Below the pieces are notes generated by a model that made no database searches, was not told the origin of the DNA, and was given only the letters and a program-made list of their open reading frames with translations. From assembly GCA_933228895.1 (NCBI GenBank), contig OW121857.1:76565672-76629671 (forward strand): a DNA stretch of 64,000 nucleotides, written 5' to 3'. Both the position numbers and the translations under genes were made by a program. This DNA comes from Platycnemis pennipes (taxonomy: Eukaryota; Arthropoda; Insecta; Odonata; Platycnemididae). This document shows, piece by piece, positions 21,300 through 33,990 of this stretch. Numbering within the stretch: the stretch's first letter is position 1; every line of letters begins with the position of its first letter.

Positions 21300-21912
21300 T
21301 ACAGTGGTTATGGACTTAATACTTCCGACAGTAAAATCCTCATTTGTAAACATCGCAATGTACGAGTTTCGTGAGGAAAAACATCATTGTGAAGCATATA
21401 GTCAGTAAAGATCACATAATGGCTCTCAGGGCACAAATTCAGTTTGTCACAAAAAATGCCAATGTTGATTTGGCAAAGTTGCATCCTACCCCACGGAACA
21501 TGTCCTGTACCCAAAGCTGAAATCAATTGATATCGTGTTTCGGGCCATTCTTGAATGGCATTTTGGAGTGAAGACTTAAAGATTTTTCTGAGGTTGAGAG
21601 TGCACCGATGAAAGATAAATTCATGTGTGTAGCTTTGAAATATAAAGATAAACTTGCTGCATTAATGAAAAATTAACCAAATGGAAAAGTTTTCACGAAT
21701 ACTGGGGAGGTCTTTTCGGTCAAAAGTATAATATTAAACAACCCTTCTGATGTTGTGGGGAAGGCTTTCTACCGAAGCAGGTTTAAAGACCTTACACCAG
21801 AAGACTTTTGCCCTGTCCACAGGGTACTGAAGAGCACTTTACGTGAGGAGATATACCTAGAAACCAACCAGCACAGAAGTCAATTTAATTTCAATTCTTT
21901 TCTCAATGAAGG
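21300..21912 (+). pseudogene. Broken coding-like stretch, family unknown
   Basis: Several plus-strand frames join end to end with protein-like composition. About 21321-21410 reads 'SSFVNIAMYEFREEKHHCEA'. About 21382-21510 reads 'SKDHIMALRAQIQFVTKN' and 'VDLAKLHPTPRNMS'. About 21511-21581 reads 'KLKSIDIVFRAILEWHFG'. From 21609 one frame runs 'MKDKFMCVALKYKDKLAALM', a TAA, then about 80 codons including 'FYRSRFKDLTPEDFCPVHRV' to a stop at about 21912-21918. At least two frameshifts and one nonsense codon are needed. I do not recognise the family. It may be a decayed transposon protein or a pseudogene, or chance. Confidence 0.35.
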
Positions 21913-22489
21913 ATGAACATCCGAAGTTCTCTACAGAAGCCATCCAAACAGTGCATACGCCTGCTAATAATGTGGACAATGTGAGCTCTTTTTCGCACAG
22001 TTGAGACAGTTGTGAATGACAGAAGAGCTAAGTTTAAGTATGATAATGCTTTTTTGTAGCATGTCAATTGATTCGATTTCAAGCCCACATACACGGTAAA
22101 TATTTAGGCATTTAAAAGTTTCCCTTCTTTTTTTACTTACACAAGTTCCCCTTCCCCATGACTGGCTTGCTTTTTATGTAGGAAATTGAACCTGGAAACA
22201 ATCTTTGATATGATCAGTAGGTATTTACACGAAGTCGTATTCAATTCTAAAATAAATAAGCCGTAAACCAGGTGACAATTTTTTAAAATAATCATTTATT
22301 TTCTACATATATTAGCTTAAAACTTCGTGACAATTTTCTCATGTTGGAAAAAATTGTTACAGTGTCAGATTCATTTGTCACAAAATGGGTTGCATAGGTT
22401 TAAACAAACATTGATTGAAGTAATGATATATTTGCATATTGTGCAAACAAGCTTAAGAATTGATATTTAATTCTAGGTTATTCGACGAT

Positions 22490-22567
22490 AAAATATAGAT
22501 GCTAATTTCAGGAAAATAGATGCTAATTTCTGGAAAATAAATGCTAATTTCGTAAAAAATAGATGTA
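22490..22567 (+). repeat. Short tandem array, ~23-bp unit
   Basis: Three to four imperfect copies of 'aaaatagatgctaatttc' plus 'agg/tgg/gta', decaying at the right into 'aaaatagatgtaaaatttgc'. A minisatellite-like array. Confidence 0.85.
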
Positions 22568-22569
22568 AA

Positions 22570-25500
22570 ATTTGCAAATCATAGATTGTTCATATTTATA
22601 ATGATTTGACATTGTCTTTTATAGCGTGTCATCTCAGAAATTAAAATATTTGTGAGTCTTTCGAGTTTTGAGCACAAACCTTCCATGATATTTATGAACA
22701 AATCATATCTCAAGCATATTTCTGAGGTTATTTTAGATATTCCAAAGGGCAAATAAAGGCAGCTGAAAATCATCGATAGGGCCAAGGAAAATTTGTAACT
22801 GAGGCGGCAGTAAAAATTAATCTGAATGGAGGTTTGGACACATGTAATTACGACAACCTGGCAACATCCCCTGAAAGTTATAGAAATAATTCTCATGTCA
22901 ACTCATTTAAAAAAATATTGGTCAAAGTTTTGGTGACTCTAAGAAATGGCGTTGGTTTCTTCTTCCTGCGTATAGTTACTAGCACTGATTTCCTTATTTA
23001 TTGAGACCTGAAAGTGTACATAATCTAATCATTTTGAAGTACTACCATTTCCTTACTTGCCCTTTTCCGAATTGTCTGTTTTTATATCACATATTTTGGA
23101 AGTTTTGGCTGCTGTCTCCGCTGAGTGATGAATGCTTTAAAATTCCTTATTTTCTACTCTTCGCTTAACTAAGGGATTGAGATTTATCTTGTCCCTCACA
23201 TAGAGAGTTCATTCCCCCTCGGACGTGTTGGAATGGCCACTGCGTTCCTCTGAACCTTACAGCGAAGCCTGCGGGAGTAGTGATTGCTCTCGGTAGGGTC
23301 TCTCAGTCGAGATAGATCGAAGATAAGGACTCAGACGAATGGAGGCCCAGGCGTAGTCTGCAGCTCTGTGTGAGGTGGCTGCAAAAGGCGCTGACTCGAG
23401 AGGTCCAGCCATTTATTTGATGACATCTCGCTGAAAACAACAAAGGGGAACGCACCGAGGAATCACCTCATTTTTTCCACGAAAATAAGAAGTAAAAGAG
23501 TATTATATGTTATCTCTATTTGCAAGGGCTTCAAATATGAATTCAAATACTCCCAAACCTAGCCTTTACTGAATAATGTATGGGAAAGGAAAGAAGCATG
23601 TTTTTTAATACTGACCAAACGGCGGTGTTTTATCAAATCTGTTCACAATTTAGAAAAATATAGATGGCAATACACCTTTCATGCAGTGTGCCAACCTTGA
23701 TAAGTTATTTCTCGAGTTTTCTCTGATTGATTTTAACCAGGATAAGACGCTCGATTTTTCTGATTTTTCCTATGACAAATGCATTGTTATTGAGTATTTT
23801 GCTGCATATTACATTCGCTCTTTTAATAAAGTGCCATTTTATAATACCTGCTGAAAGTTAGTACTTATTTTAAAAGCACTAGATGAATATTTCATTAGTT
23901 CAACCAAACCGCATTTCGTATTCATGTCAGCTTTTTGTACTACCGTATTTTACTCATTATCCTCAGCAACGAATTTTCATCTTCAGGAAGAGGCTATACA
24001 GAAGGATATTTAAGTTTTAAGAATGGTGAAGAGAATTGATTGAGAGAAATTGAAGTGTGGAAAGTGCTGCTACGGATACGATGACCGGCCGTATTCCTTA
24101 TTCGGCAGTTAGTACCCCTAGTCTCACCTACGTAGAGGAGACGGCAATAAAATGGCAACGATGGCAAAATGGATTATGGGATAATAAGGAACAATGAAAT
24201 GTTACTAGTAAAAATCCTAAAAAAACACACGCTATCATAATATTAGATCTTTTGAGAGTTTAAAAAATCACACTATCGAGATAACTACACAACAGTAGGT
24301 ACCTATATATTCTACACTTGATTTCATTTCGACTGCTAGTAAGCAATCTTTGAAAGAAAACCTCACCTGATGCTTTTATTGAAATGGTTGAGTAAAACTT
24401 AAATATCACCAATCTTTATTTCCAACCAAAAAATCGCTAAGAAAATACCTAACGAATCGCTGAGATATTACTTTTTTAAATGTCTCAGCAACTCTAAGAG
24501 CAGCTTGAATCGAGAAAACCAGGAGTTGATGTTAAAATGCAAATTCTCTGAACTAAAATGAAGTGAACTAAAATGAAGTAAACTCAGGACGCAAGTAAGA
24601 ACCGTAACGCATAGAGTTAGACGAAACTAGGTCAGCGTTCGACAAACGATGAAAAAACGTTAACGACGCATGAAATGAACCACTGGATTCCAGAAAAAAA
24701 TGGCTAAAAAATTGACCGTGAACAAGAATATTGAAGGGACCGCAATCCCCAAAACAAGACGAACAAAAACGGGAAAAAATCAAAGACTAACGAGGAATAA
24801 CAATCGTGAATGCAACCATCACGAAAAGGGATAAAAGTCAATGGAAGAGGCCGGCCGCAGGGGAGAAAAAGACGAACTGAAAGAGAAGTTTGCTGCGACG
24901 GAATGGCAAGTTCAACAGTCACGCTTCAAATATTCTCCCGGTCTCGTTAACCCTGGAGATTACGTGGATAGGACCACAGAGAACGAGAGGGCAAAAGAAT
25001 GGCGATCAGCATAAACATCCCCCACGTTCTCAGCACACGTCAGAGAATTCCACATCCTCCTTCGCAGTGCGCAGTAAATTGGGAACCCTTTCCAATGCGG
25101 AATTCGAAATGTGACCGCCATTGTTCCGAAGCTATCTATATTCATATCGACCGGGGAAAATTATAATGCTTCAAATCCTACTAGCCGAGAAGATAGAGTT
25201 TGCGTACGGGCACGGATTGTAGAAAAATCCTCGGAATGATGTAAGGAAAGATTCATTAGTTACAAAGATTCAACTGAAAAATATCACTGAGTATCTGGGA
25301 GGGTAAAACAAACTTAAAATAGAATAAAAATTAAAAATGGGAGTTATTGCCTCCTACTTTCCTCAATTTGTAACAACATTAGAAGCTAATCGTGCATCGC
25401 ACAAGCCAATATTTAAACCTAATGACAATAACAGGATCTATTTCAGAGTAGCTAACCATAATGGATTTGCGATGGGTTTTTTTTTCGTTATTTCGCAGCG

Positions 25501-25990
25501 AAAAAAAACATCCGCTACGGGAATTATGCTCTAATTTGGGATCAGCATTTCTATTTATAACAAAATCTCTGCCTCGTATGTAAAACTGCTATCAGAGCTG
25601 ATACGTGAAAGTATGGAAATTTTAGGTTTTAAACTTTATATCTAAATCGGAATTTTTCAATTGGACAAGACCAAAATTTCGACTCTCGAACGGCTTTTTA
25701 TTCAATTTTGTCCTAGATTGCTCCAAATGAAAATATTAACGGATTGCACAAGTCACCTCCATCGTAAATGCGAATGTTTAGCAGTTACTAAAGATTTATC
25801 GCGTGGGAAACATCAGAAATATAAGCGTACAAAGTAACTAAAAGCTAGTATTCATCAAAAGAGTACTAGGGATGTGACGAGAAGAATGTAGAGTTGTATC
25901 AATTTCAATTTTTAGGCCCCACCAAGAATGTATAATAGAATTAGACCCTAGTCCTACATAGCCTTCTAAAAATTTACTTTGGATTCTGAA
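22570..25990. other. Unassigned interval
   Basis: No gene recognised. 23220-23410 is more GC-rich and structured than its surroundings, without an identifiable family. An A/T homopolymer pair lies near 25480-25510. Confidence 0.45.
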
Positions 25991-25994
25991 TGCC

Positions 25995-26062
25995 TAGGTA
26001 CGTGGTTATCTGTGCATTGGCCCTGAGAGCCAAGGGCCCATGGTTCGATTCCCGGCCCAAGA
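25995..26062 (+). mobile_element. tRNA-like SINE head (second type)
   Basis: B box GGTTCGATTCC at 26042-26052, preceded by 'gtgcattggccctgagagcc'. It shares 'gcattggccc' with 26335-26395. The Pol III promoter is well kept but the tRNA fold is not complete. Confidence 0.6.
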
Positions 26063-26334
26063 ACATTTTTCATGTGGAATTTTTCAACAGGATGCAGGCA
26101 CAACGGCAAATTAAATAATAAGAGTGATGCCTTGCTGTACAGTGATGGCGTTTTAAAAGATCTATCCGCACTTTGTCTATTTATGGATGTATCGTTGATA
26201 ACGTGGCCTCCGTAAGCCTAATTCCCCTTTAGGCATATTTATTCGACCGGAATAGCGAATGGCACCTAACTTCTCTTATACTTCTTGAAGATTCCATAAA
26301 GCCTCCTAAACATTCCGTTTGAAATAATGAATCG

Positions 26335-26520
26335 TTAGCAGCGTGGGTGTCAGCGCATTGGCCCGATAAGTCCGTGGTTCAATTCCCAGTACAGGCATTT
26401 TCTCTGGTAATTTTCAGCCCACCTATACATGTGCTGATAGTGCATGGGATTCAAATTAAGTATCTCGGAATTGGGTTTTGTGCACCAAAATGCAGTTAAG
26501 TTCATTAACAGGTGTTAAGA
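26335..26520 (+). mobile_element. SINE with second-type head
   Basis: B box GGTTCAATTCC at 26376-26386 follows 'gcgcattggcccgataagtc'. The body has 'ttttcagcccacctatacat' and 'tgcatgggattcaaattaag', which loosely parallel the main family's body (compare 190-215 on the minus strand). Confidence 0.6.
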
Positions 26521-27875
26521 TAGGTTTGGCATTGTAGATATTATTACATTGTTTAGTCTGGGAATCACTATTGGGTAAAAAGTTGAAGTACGACAAAATT
26601 TCCAGCTAATATTTAATTCCACGTTCTCTGAAGATGTTAACAATATTTTAAAATACATGAATGGACAGTAGCGCCGTGGCTAAGCTTTCGCGGTCTGCAA
26701 ACCTATAACGCTGCTGATTAACAAACCTTTCGTTCTATATTTATAGTAATCAGGAGAGAAATTTTTTGTGTACCGTGCGTTCTTTCCTTCTTGATTACAC
26801 GCGTTTAAATTCTCTCCCCAAGAGAACTGGGAATTCTTGCTCACGTGAAGTAAATTAAACCATTTAACAGCCGAGTAGGCAATCCGAATTTCCTTCAGCT
26901 CCATAAGGTTTAGGAAAATTACAAACAAATCCCATTTGACAAAATACTAATAAGATACCTCAGTCCCTGGATTTCTTACTCCCAAAAGCTGATCCACGCT
27001 CCACGACACTCCTAATAAAACTTCGTTTATTCTCTAATTCGTAAAGGAATAATTATACTCGCCCAAGTAAAGTAGACGGAACCTTTTCCTAGCGAGCGAA
27101 AAACAGTTGGCACATCATAACGGACGCTCTGCGTACCAAAAACATAGGGAACTCCACTATGGAGGTCATAATCTTGTGAAATATTAAAGCAAGTATATTA
27201 AAAAATCCAATGAAATTAGAGATAAATTTAAAAGACCTTTCTTCAACCTGGGACTATACGGTGTCTGTAGCAATAAGAGATCTTATCAGATAATCTAATT
27301 AGACTTTAGGAAGCCAAATCAGCCGGTGGCAGAACACAGAATTCTCACCTTCACAAAGAGGATAAAAGCATAAGAAGCTCATCTGCTTCACCCCACAAAA
27401 ATCTTCCACTAGCACACGTTACTTCCATATCCGACGACTTCTCTCCGGCCATATCAAGGCTTGCACTTTCCTTTTACAGCAAGTGATTTCCTGCCGTCGT
27501 AACGGAATACCGAACCATATACCATCCTCCTTTCTCATCTGCTTTGGAACTTGGGCCGGCGCAGTTTACCACCCGCTAGCCCTTCCTACACTTTCAGAAA
27601 CCTCTTGAAACCCCTTTCACTCACCAGGATAAAACAGGCATCGCTCCCTTTGTCTCCCTTTCCCCTCAAATCCGCCTCGACCCCTATATCCGAGCACTCT
27701 CTTCCCACAATGCCTGAGAGCACCTAAACATTACAAGGAAACCGTTCTCTCCAGCGAACGCGAAGAACCGAATAAAGGTTGCATGACACATTTCTACCAT
27801 TCATTGGCACAGGCATAAAATGCTCTTTTGACACAGCCTCCATTGATGCAAAAGTCTGGTTTACTTGAATACCTA
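26521..27875. other. Unassigned interval
   Basis: No gene recognised. A possible tRNA-like fragment at 26670-26715 ('cgccgtggctaagctttcgc') is too weak to call. Confidence 0.4.
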
Positions 27876-27877
27876 CA

Positions 27878-27960
27878 TCATCACCACCATACCAGCACCA
27901 CCATCGTCACGATTCACCATCGGTCAAGAATCCTTAGATTGTTTGGTGCAACTGTGACGT
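27878..27960 (-). mobile_element. LINE B 3' end fragment
   Basis: The reverse complement has 'aatctaaggattcttgaccg' followed by an expanded GATGGTGGT-type tail. It corresponds to 'aatcctaggattgttcaccc' plus GATGATGAG at 8000-8030. Only the 3' tip was inserted or survives. Confidence 0.6.
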
Positions 27961-28009
27961 AGTTGCAATCGGCCAATAGCAGCACGCTAATGTTTTCCAC
28001 TACATTGTA

Positions 28010-28340
28010 GCCTCAGTAACTCGAGGGAAATGGCAGATAGCTAAGGCCACGTACGCTATTTACAATAGGTGGGTGATTGGGAAGAGGTAGGTATTTTTCT
28101 GTGAATGGAGGAGGGAAACCCGGCGTCACCGGTACCCTACTTTTAACGAAAGGTAAGAAGGGACCCAGGGTATGACGTCCAATATGATGGACACAGTATT
28201 CATTACTTTCCTCTGACGTGATCTCCACACTACATTTAAATAACGGTCGCTAACCCCTTGAAAAAACTATTCCACAAACAGGATTCGAACCAGCACTCTC
28301 AACATGGTAATCAATCCCTCCAGCTACTGAACGAAACTTA
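28010..28340 (-). mobile_element. SINE, minus strand, near full length
   Basis: The minus strand carries a B box GGTTCGAATCC at about 28272-28282, body relics of 'cgtcc..at.atgggacg', 'gttaaaagtagggtacc' and 'gacgccgggtttccc', and a 3' end near 28015-28040. The head is more diverged than in the copy at 12.9 kb. Confidence 0.7.
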
Positions 28341-28620
28341 TCCCAGAGTAACTACGTGCCTCTTTGAGTGAAGAGGGACAATTTCCGGATGGAGTACTTC
28401 ACAGAGCACAGAGAGTCATCAGTTGCCAATTATCTATGTAAAGAATACAGCAATGGTTTCAACAAATAATCACACTCAACCGTTGGCTCAAGAATTTACT
28501 TACATCAACTCAACGTATCTGCTGATTTTTTGGGCGACCAAATATACTTTTACATCCAATCTTATACCTTAGACAGTTGGTCTCCCTTAACACAGACATG
28601 CGTCGCGAAAGGGATTTTAA

Positions 28621-28852
28621 AGGCCGCTTTACACGATACAATTTTATGTACATTTTCTTGTACAAACTCTTATATGAGGAAATTGTACCGTGAAAAGCGG
28701 CAAATGGTACGAACGCTTGTGCGATTGTCTGAATGACTGAACGGGAAATAGAACCTGTTCTAATTCCATTCAGACAAACATACAATTTCGTCCAGTTAAT
28801 GCAAGCGTTTGTACAAGAAATGGTACAAAAAATTGTATCGAGTAAAGCGGCC
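28621..28852. mobile_element. TTAA-flanked palindromic MITE
   Basis: A 232-bp element flanked by TTAA at 28617-28620 and 28853-28856. Its ends are GGCCGCTTTAC on both sides in inverted orientation. Matching continues inward through 'cgatacaatttt' and 'tttcttgtacaaac', and an inner pair 'ttgtctgaatg' / 'cattcagacaa' makes most of the element a foldback. TTAA duplications are typical of piggyBac and Kolobok elements; which of these moved it is not decidable here. It has no transposase. Confidence 0.85.
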
Positions 28853-28919
28853 TTAAGATTTAATCTCCTCCATTTAAACCACGAAAATGATTCTGTAGTA
28901 CGCCACAAGAATGCGTGAT

Positions 28920-30090
28920 TGCAGCATCATTACCGATCTTCTGAGTGCTTTACGGACGAAATTATGTTACACTTAAAATTAATTATGGTCAATCTGCCCT
29001 GATGCAAAGGTTTTCAATGCTTATGATTGTGATAACCAATTGTTAGATAGCATCTGACAAGGCTATATAGACTTAGCTATTATAGGTATAATAAAAATAA
29101 AGCATGTTTCCACAAGTGCAAATTATTTCAACCCGTGGCAACACGTTTCATACATTAAAATATTATTTTGAGGGGAGAGGCATAACTGTCCATTAATGTT
29201 GGTAGACAACGCCAGTACGAGGCCAGGACACTTTCAAAACAGCATCAGCGGGTCAATTGAGCATTAGATTGATGCAATGGATGTTATTAATTACAAGACA
29301 ATGAATTCAAGAGATAAGGCGAAATGAATTTTGATCATCTTCCGAAGCATGATTACCCCACTGCATCAAATTCCAATAATTTATACTTCTTGGCGGTTAA
29401 CACGCATTGAGTACCTAATTTTACTTTAAAATGCGGGCACCAGGAGGGGCCATCGCGCTTTCAAGCCGCGTTCGCCACTGGTGAAATAACCACGTAACCA
29501 CAAATGCGTATTTATTTCTGGGTTCGCGGCCAGGCATTATTGTCTCATTTAAGTGACCTCAGGGGTTACTGCCACAAAACCGCAACTAAGCGCTCTGATC
29601 CCCGATTCTGGGGACATCTGTTCAAGTACTGAAATCAAGGTTTAAAAGTAATCGGGTGGACTTAATGGGACTTCAAACAAAAAGCACAAATAAATGGCCA
29701 TATTTTTGCAAGAATCTATCCAGATGTATAAAGTTCTTTGGCAGGTTCAAGACTAGGATATTTTGATAATCATTATCACCAGTCGTCAATCCTATAATTG
29801 GTTAATCTCACAATTCTTCCCTTTAATTTCTATTGCTCTCATATTACACAGCATGGTAACGGATTAGGTACGCGTAAAGCATGAGTAAAGTCTGAAAAGT
29901 ATCTGAGAATTATTTAAAACTACATACCAGCGATAACAGCACGCTTCCTTTATTTAAAAAATGAAATCTAATCCATTCTAGTATAAGACTCACCCACTAA
30001 TCTTATATACTCTTGTAAACACTGATCGTTTAGTTGATGCGTCTGGTGCATGGGTGGATAAAGACTTCCCATGTTAAGTAATACTTATCT
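28920..30090. other. Unassigned interval
   Basis: No gene or recurring repeat recognised. Confidence 0.45.
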
Positions 30091-30094
30091 AATA

Positions 30095-30180
30095 TTGTAC
30101 GTGCATAATGTATGTTTGTTGATTATTTTCTCCACGCTACACACTATCGAGATGGCTTGCGGGATATTGTGTAGATAAAG
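30095..30180 (+). mobile_element. LINE A 3' terminal fragment, diverged
   Basis: The block survives as 'gtatgtttgttgattatttt', 'acacactatcgagatggctt' and 'gcgggatattgtgtagata'. It is among the more decayed copies, implying an old insertion. Confidence 0.65.
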
Positions 30181-30184
30181 ATGT

Positions 30185-31695
30185 GTTCCACTCTAGGCTG
30201 ACATATCCGTGATTACTCAATTTTTTTTATTCTGCATTCATCAATATCGGCTCAATTTATCTCATTTAAATCCTAGCCTTGCTGCTTATTTTTTTCTTTA
30301 TGTACACTTTTACCTCGGCCTTCTTCAGACCATAATTTTTCAAGACCATTTCAATCGGGTAGTCCCGTTTGCTTTTTTAAGTTGTCATCAGACTTCATTT
30401 TCTCCCACTTTTTTGAACTTCTAAGTTATTCGGTGTAACTATTACCCCCAGGGTCCTTCGCAGTAAATCTGTATTTTCAATAAAATATTTTTATTTTAAT
30501 CGCAGAAAATAATAGGCATTTGTACCCCAGAAAAATTCCAGGATTAATATATTTAATTGAAATAAGTGGCCTTTTTCTAGTTTCCGGAGTGTATCATTTT
30601 ATTTTTATGGAATCAAGTACGTATAATTAAGTTTTAATGAGTTCCATATCATCATGCAACAAAATGAAAATTTTCAAATTAACTTCGAGACTAATTTTAA
30701 GCGCCAATTCAGCGGTCATAATTATGATCATTAAAAGCGGGTTCCAGTCTCCGTAAACCTCACGAATTATTTCTCTTCAAACACTTGTTTTCGATTAAAT
30801 CAAACTTCAAGTGTCATCGAAAAGCGCTATATAATTATGTAATTAGTGGGAACTTGCAATTTGATAGCAACATTACGCAACAAAAAAAGGTGGAAATTAA
30901 ATTAAATCAGTCACAATGGTGCCATGGCTAACCACAGCGAGTGGGCACGTGTGACTCATTGGGATGGTGGCATTTTTAAGTGGCGGGTGTAGTAGGTGTA
31001 GCGGAAGTATGTAGGTGCACTGGAATTCTGAAATTGGCAATCGTGTGGACCCTATGGTACATACCTTCTGAACTAAAATTTCGTCAATCGCTCATTCACA
31101 GCACTCCGTTCATTCAACACTAAATAATTCCTTAGGTGTTCCATTAACACCTACTCGCAAAAGATGATATTTTCACCAAAGTACTAATTTTAATTGATTT
31201 AACTTAACAAAATTAGTATTTTTGAATCAATAATAAGAAATACTGGAATATTTACCCACCGCTGAGCCCATTAAGATTCAAATAACTGAAGTAAATCAGA
31301 AAATATAAATGTCTTCTGCAACAAGGTAAGCGTATTTTTTTAATGTCGGCACCTCACCACACGATAAATTTATAACTATTGAAGGCGTGAATAAATAATA
31401 CCAATTTCTTCATTATAAAAGCTGGTGATCTTTCTGCAGTCTAAAGAATGTAGAGAACAATAAAAGTAGTACTTATGGCTTTATAGGCATAAAAATATCA
31501 GCACCGGAAAGGATAGTAATTGATTTTATAAACGTAGATAGTATGACAGCATGGGAGTGACTCACTGATATACACTTTACTAAAATGACTTTCAAGAATT
31601 ATATTTTGTTCACTTTGTATAGACCACCAAAGACATTTGAATTCAAATTTTAGTGCCAGTGTTCCCTTTGAATGAAACCGAAGAGAAAGGGGACA
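30185..31695. other. Unassigned AT-rich DNA
   Basis: No gene or recurring repeat recognised. Confidence 0.45.
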
Positions 31696-31699
31696 TGAT

Positions 31700-32480
31700 A
31701 TTTTTCCTCCACTCTCGCAAGACCGCGGCGAACTATGCAAATTTTATGCGGTACATTTCTCCTCGCCCCTTACAGCAGGAGAGAAAATGGCCTGTAACAC
31801 AGGAGGTGCCTAGCCCAGTATAAACTCAACAAAACCCCTTTTCCCTCGACCCTTCCCAATACGAGGCCTCCTCCTTCCTACACACGAATGCCGACACCCT
31901 TCAACTCTCCATCAGAATCCTCTTTACGTGAAACGCTCCCCGCCAATACCGATTTACCGAGGATTCGACACAAGGAAGGAGAGGAAGGAGAAAGGGAGGA
32001 GTAGGGGATCGAAATCAACCCCCTCAACCCTCTCCACCCTTCCCTCTCCTCCCTCCAACAATGTTCCCAAAGGACCTTTGGTTCAGCGCGCGAATAATTT
32101 AACCGACCATCGTTACTAGGAACACCGCCACCGGCTCGACACGGAAAAGGAGATGGCATACGAAGAGTGAGGAGGTGGCAAAGGGGGTTAGGAAGGGGAG
32201 CGGGGATGGTTGCTTAGGGGTGAGATGGTTTAAAAGGGAGCTGAGGAACGGGATAAAGAGCAGGAGGAAGCCTGGGAGGATAGAGTTTCGCACACCGAGC
32301 GTATTTTCTCAATCGCCATTTCCGGAAATCCCTCGTTTTCCCACTCCATCCCTTTCCCTCCATTTAACTCTCCCTCTCGCATCTTCCCGCTGAAAGCCTT
32401 CCGGTGACTATATCCCCCTGGTTCAATCTTCCCCCTTTTTTTCCATGCGTCCTTTATACCTTTCCCTCGCATAGACACAG
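31700..32480. other. GC-rich, purine/pyrimidine-skewed island
   Basis: Long G/A-rich tracts alternate with C/T-rich tracts (for example 31970-32010 versus 32010-32055). Overlapping open frames on both strands are compositional. No conserved protein motif or shared 33-bp motif was found here. Confidence 0.4.
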
Positions 32481-32492
32481 AACGCTGGTAAA

Positions 32493-32646
32493 TACTAACC
32501 ATGTAGCTAGCTGCTTGAGACCATATTATGATGCGTTTCCATGTAGTAGCCTAGTTGCATGTGAATAGTTCATGCTTGGTGATCTTCACCCACTACCACA
32601 CATCCTCGTGGTGGCTTGCAGGGTATCGCGTAGGTGTAGATGAACG
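32493..32646 (+). mobile_element. LINE A 3' end, well preserved
   Basis: The 3' UTR piece 'tactaaccatgtagctagct' and 'gtttccatgtagtagcctag' leads into the terminal block ('atgcttggtgatcttcaccc', 'cacatcctcgtggtggcttg') and a short GTAGGTGTAGATG tail. It aligns along its length with 56225-56385. Confidence 0.85.
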
Positions 32647-32649
32647 CTC

Positions 32650-33985
32650 TTGGGTGAGAGGAACGGCTCCCGTCATTGTCTCTCGCTCCTCTTCATCCTT
32701 ATCAACCAACATTCTGAAACCGCGAGAAGTACGAAATATGTTCGGGTGAGGACGACCCAAGTTCCCTTCCTCATTTCCAATCAAACCTTGTATTTCAAGA
32801 CGGGAACTTCAAATGTCAAAACGCTGCTCTAATTGCAAGCCTCAAATGTCCTGATTTGTATTTACGCATGCGAGCGTACCCTGAGCTATGACGCAGGCAC
32901 GAGCGATGGTTCTAGCACTCAACATGCAGGTTAGAATATATAAGACATTAACATGTCAATCTGTGAGAGACAATGAAGCCAGAATGGGGTTTCTTGGGAA
33001 AATAAGGCACCCCCTCCACAGAAAAAACCAAAGCGTTTTTCATGGTCCCTTATAGACTCTGCTTGTGCATTGAAGTGTAAGCAACAAACAATATCGTACC
33101 CAAATTCCATAGCATAGTCGGGTAATTTTCCAAAAGCTATTTATGGGATTTATTACTGCATATGATTCAATTGTGAGTCTATTTTACACCTTAAAACTGG
33201 TTCAGATTTTACCTATTTAAAGTACATAATCACCATGAGCTTCCGTGTTTGCGATCTAACAACCGTGTATTTGCCGACTTCATAATAATGAAATACATTC
33301 CATTACTCATCGAAATACTCAACAACTTTCATCCGTGATTAGGGCAAGTAGCAAGCCCCGGCCGACCAATATGGCCAACGTGGCTTCTCATAATCAGCTT
33401 CCACGCCTCTAGTATATTCTAACCTTCTTGCGCGACACTGACTTAACAGGCAAAATATATCGGGAATTTGAATTCAATCAACTCTGCAATGCTTTGCAAT
33501 CATTAAAATGTGTTTCAATTACATTTTTCTCAGATTTTAACATTCAACATGATGGAAATTTTTTTTTAATTAACTTCCGCGTAAACTCCGTATTAGTGAT
33601 AAAAATGTGAAGTGATAAGTAAAGACACTCAGTGCAAACACTTTCAAAAAAGGTTAACAATAAAATAATGATTACATATTTAGCAACTGTAGTGGAATAT
33701 AATGTAATGTAATTTGAATACCTTGCAAATCCACTGATTTTTTTTATTTTATGTTACATTAGACTCCTACATAGAGACGGCTGGTATCGTCAATCGTATG
33801 CAGTAGAATCGATTTTGAGTGTCAAACGCGGATGACGAATCGACGTCGCGAAGACGATCGGCATCAATTAATCACAAATTTTTAATAATAAAAATTAACT
33901 GAGTACTTCACAGTCACTCTTTCCACATAATGCAATGGCAGTCGCAATTAGAATACACAAAATGCAAAATGAAAAAAAAATTAAC
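32650..33985. other. Unassigned interval
   Basis: No gene or recurring repeat recognised. Confidence 0.45.
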
Positions 33986-33990
33986 GCGAA

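Noticed and set aside
27880..27910. CRISPR-like or coding CAC/CAT repeat
   Set aside because: It is the simple-sequence tail of a LINE B 3' end.
28510..28908. 132-codon minus-strand frame
   Set aside because: Covers the TTAA-flanked MITE; the inverted arms keep both strands open.
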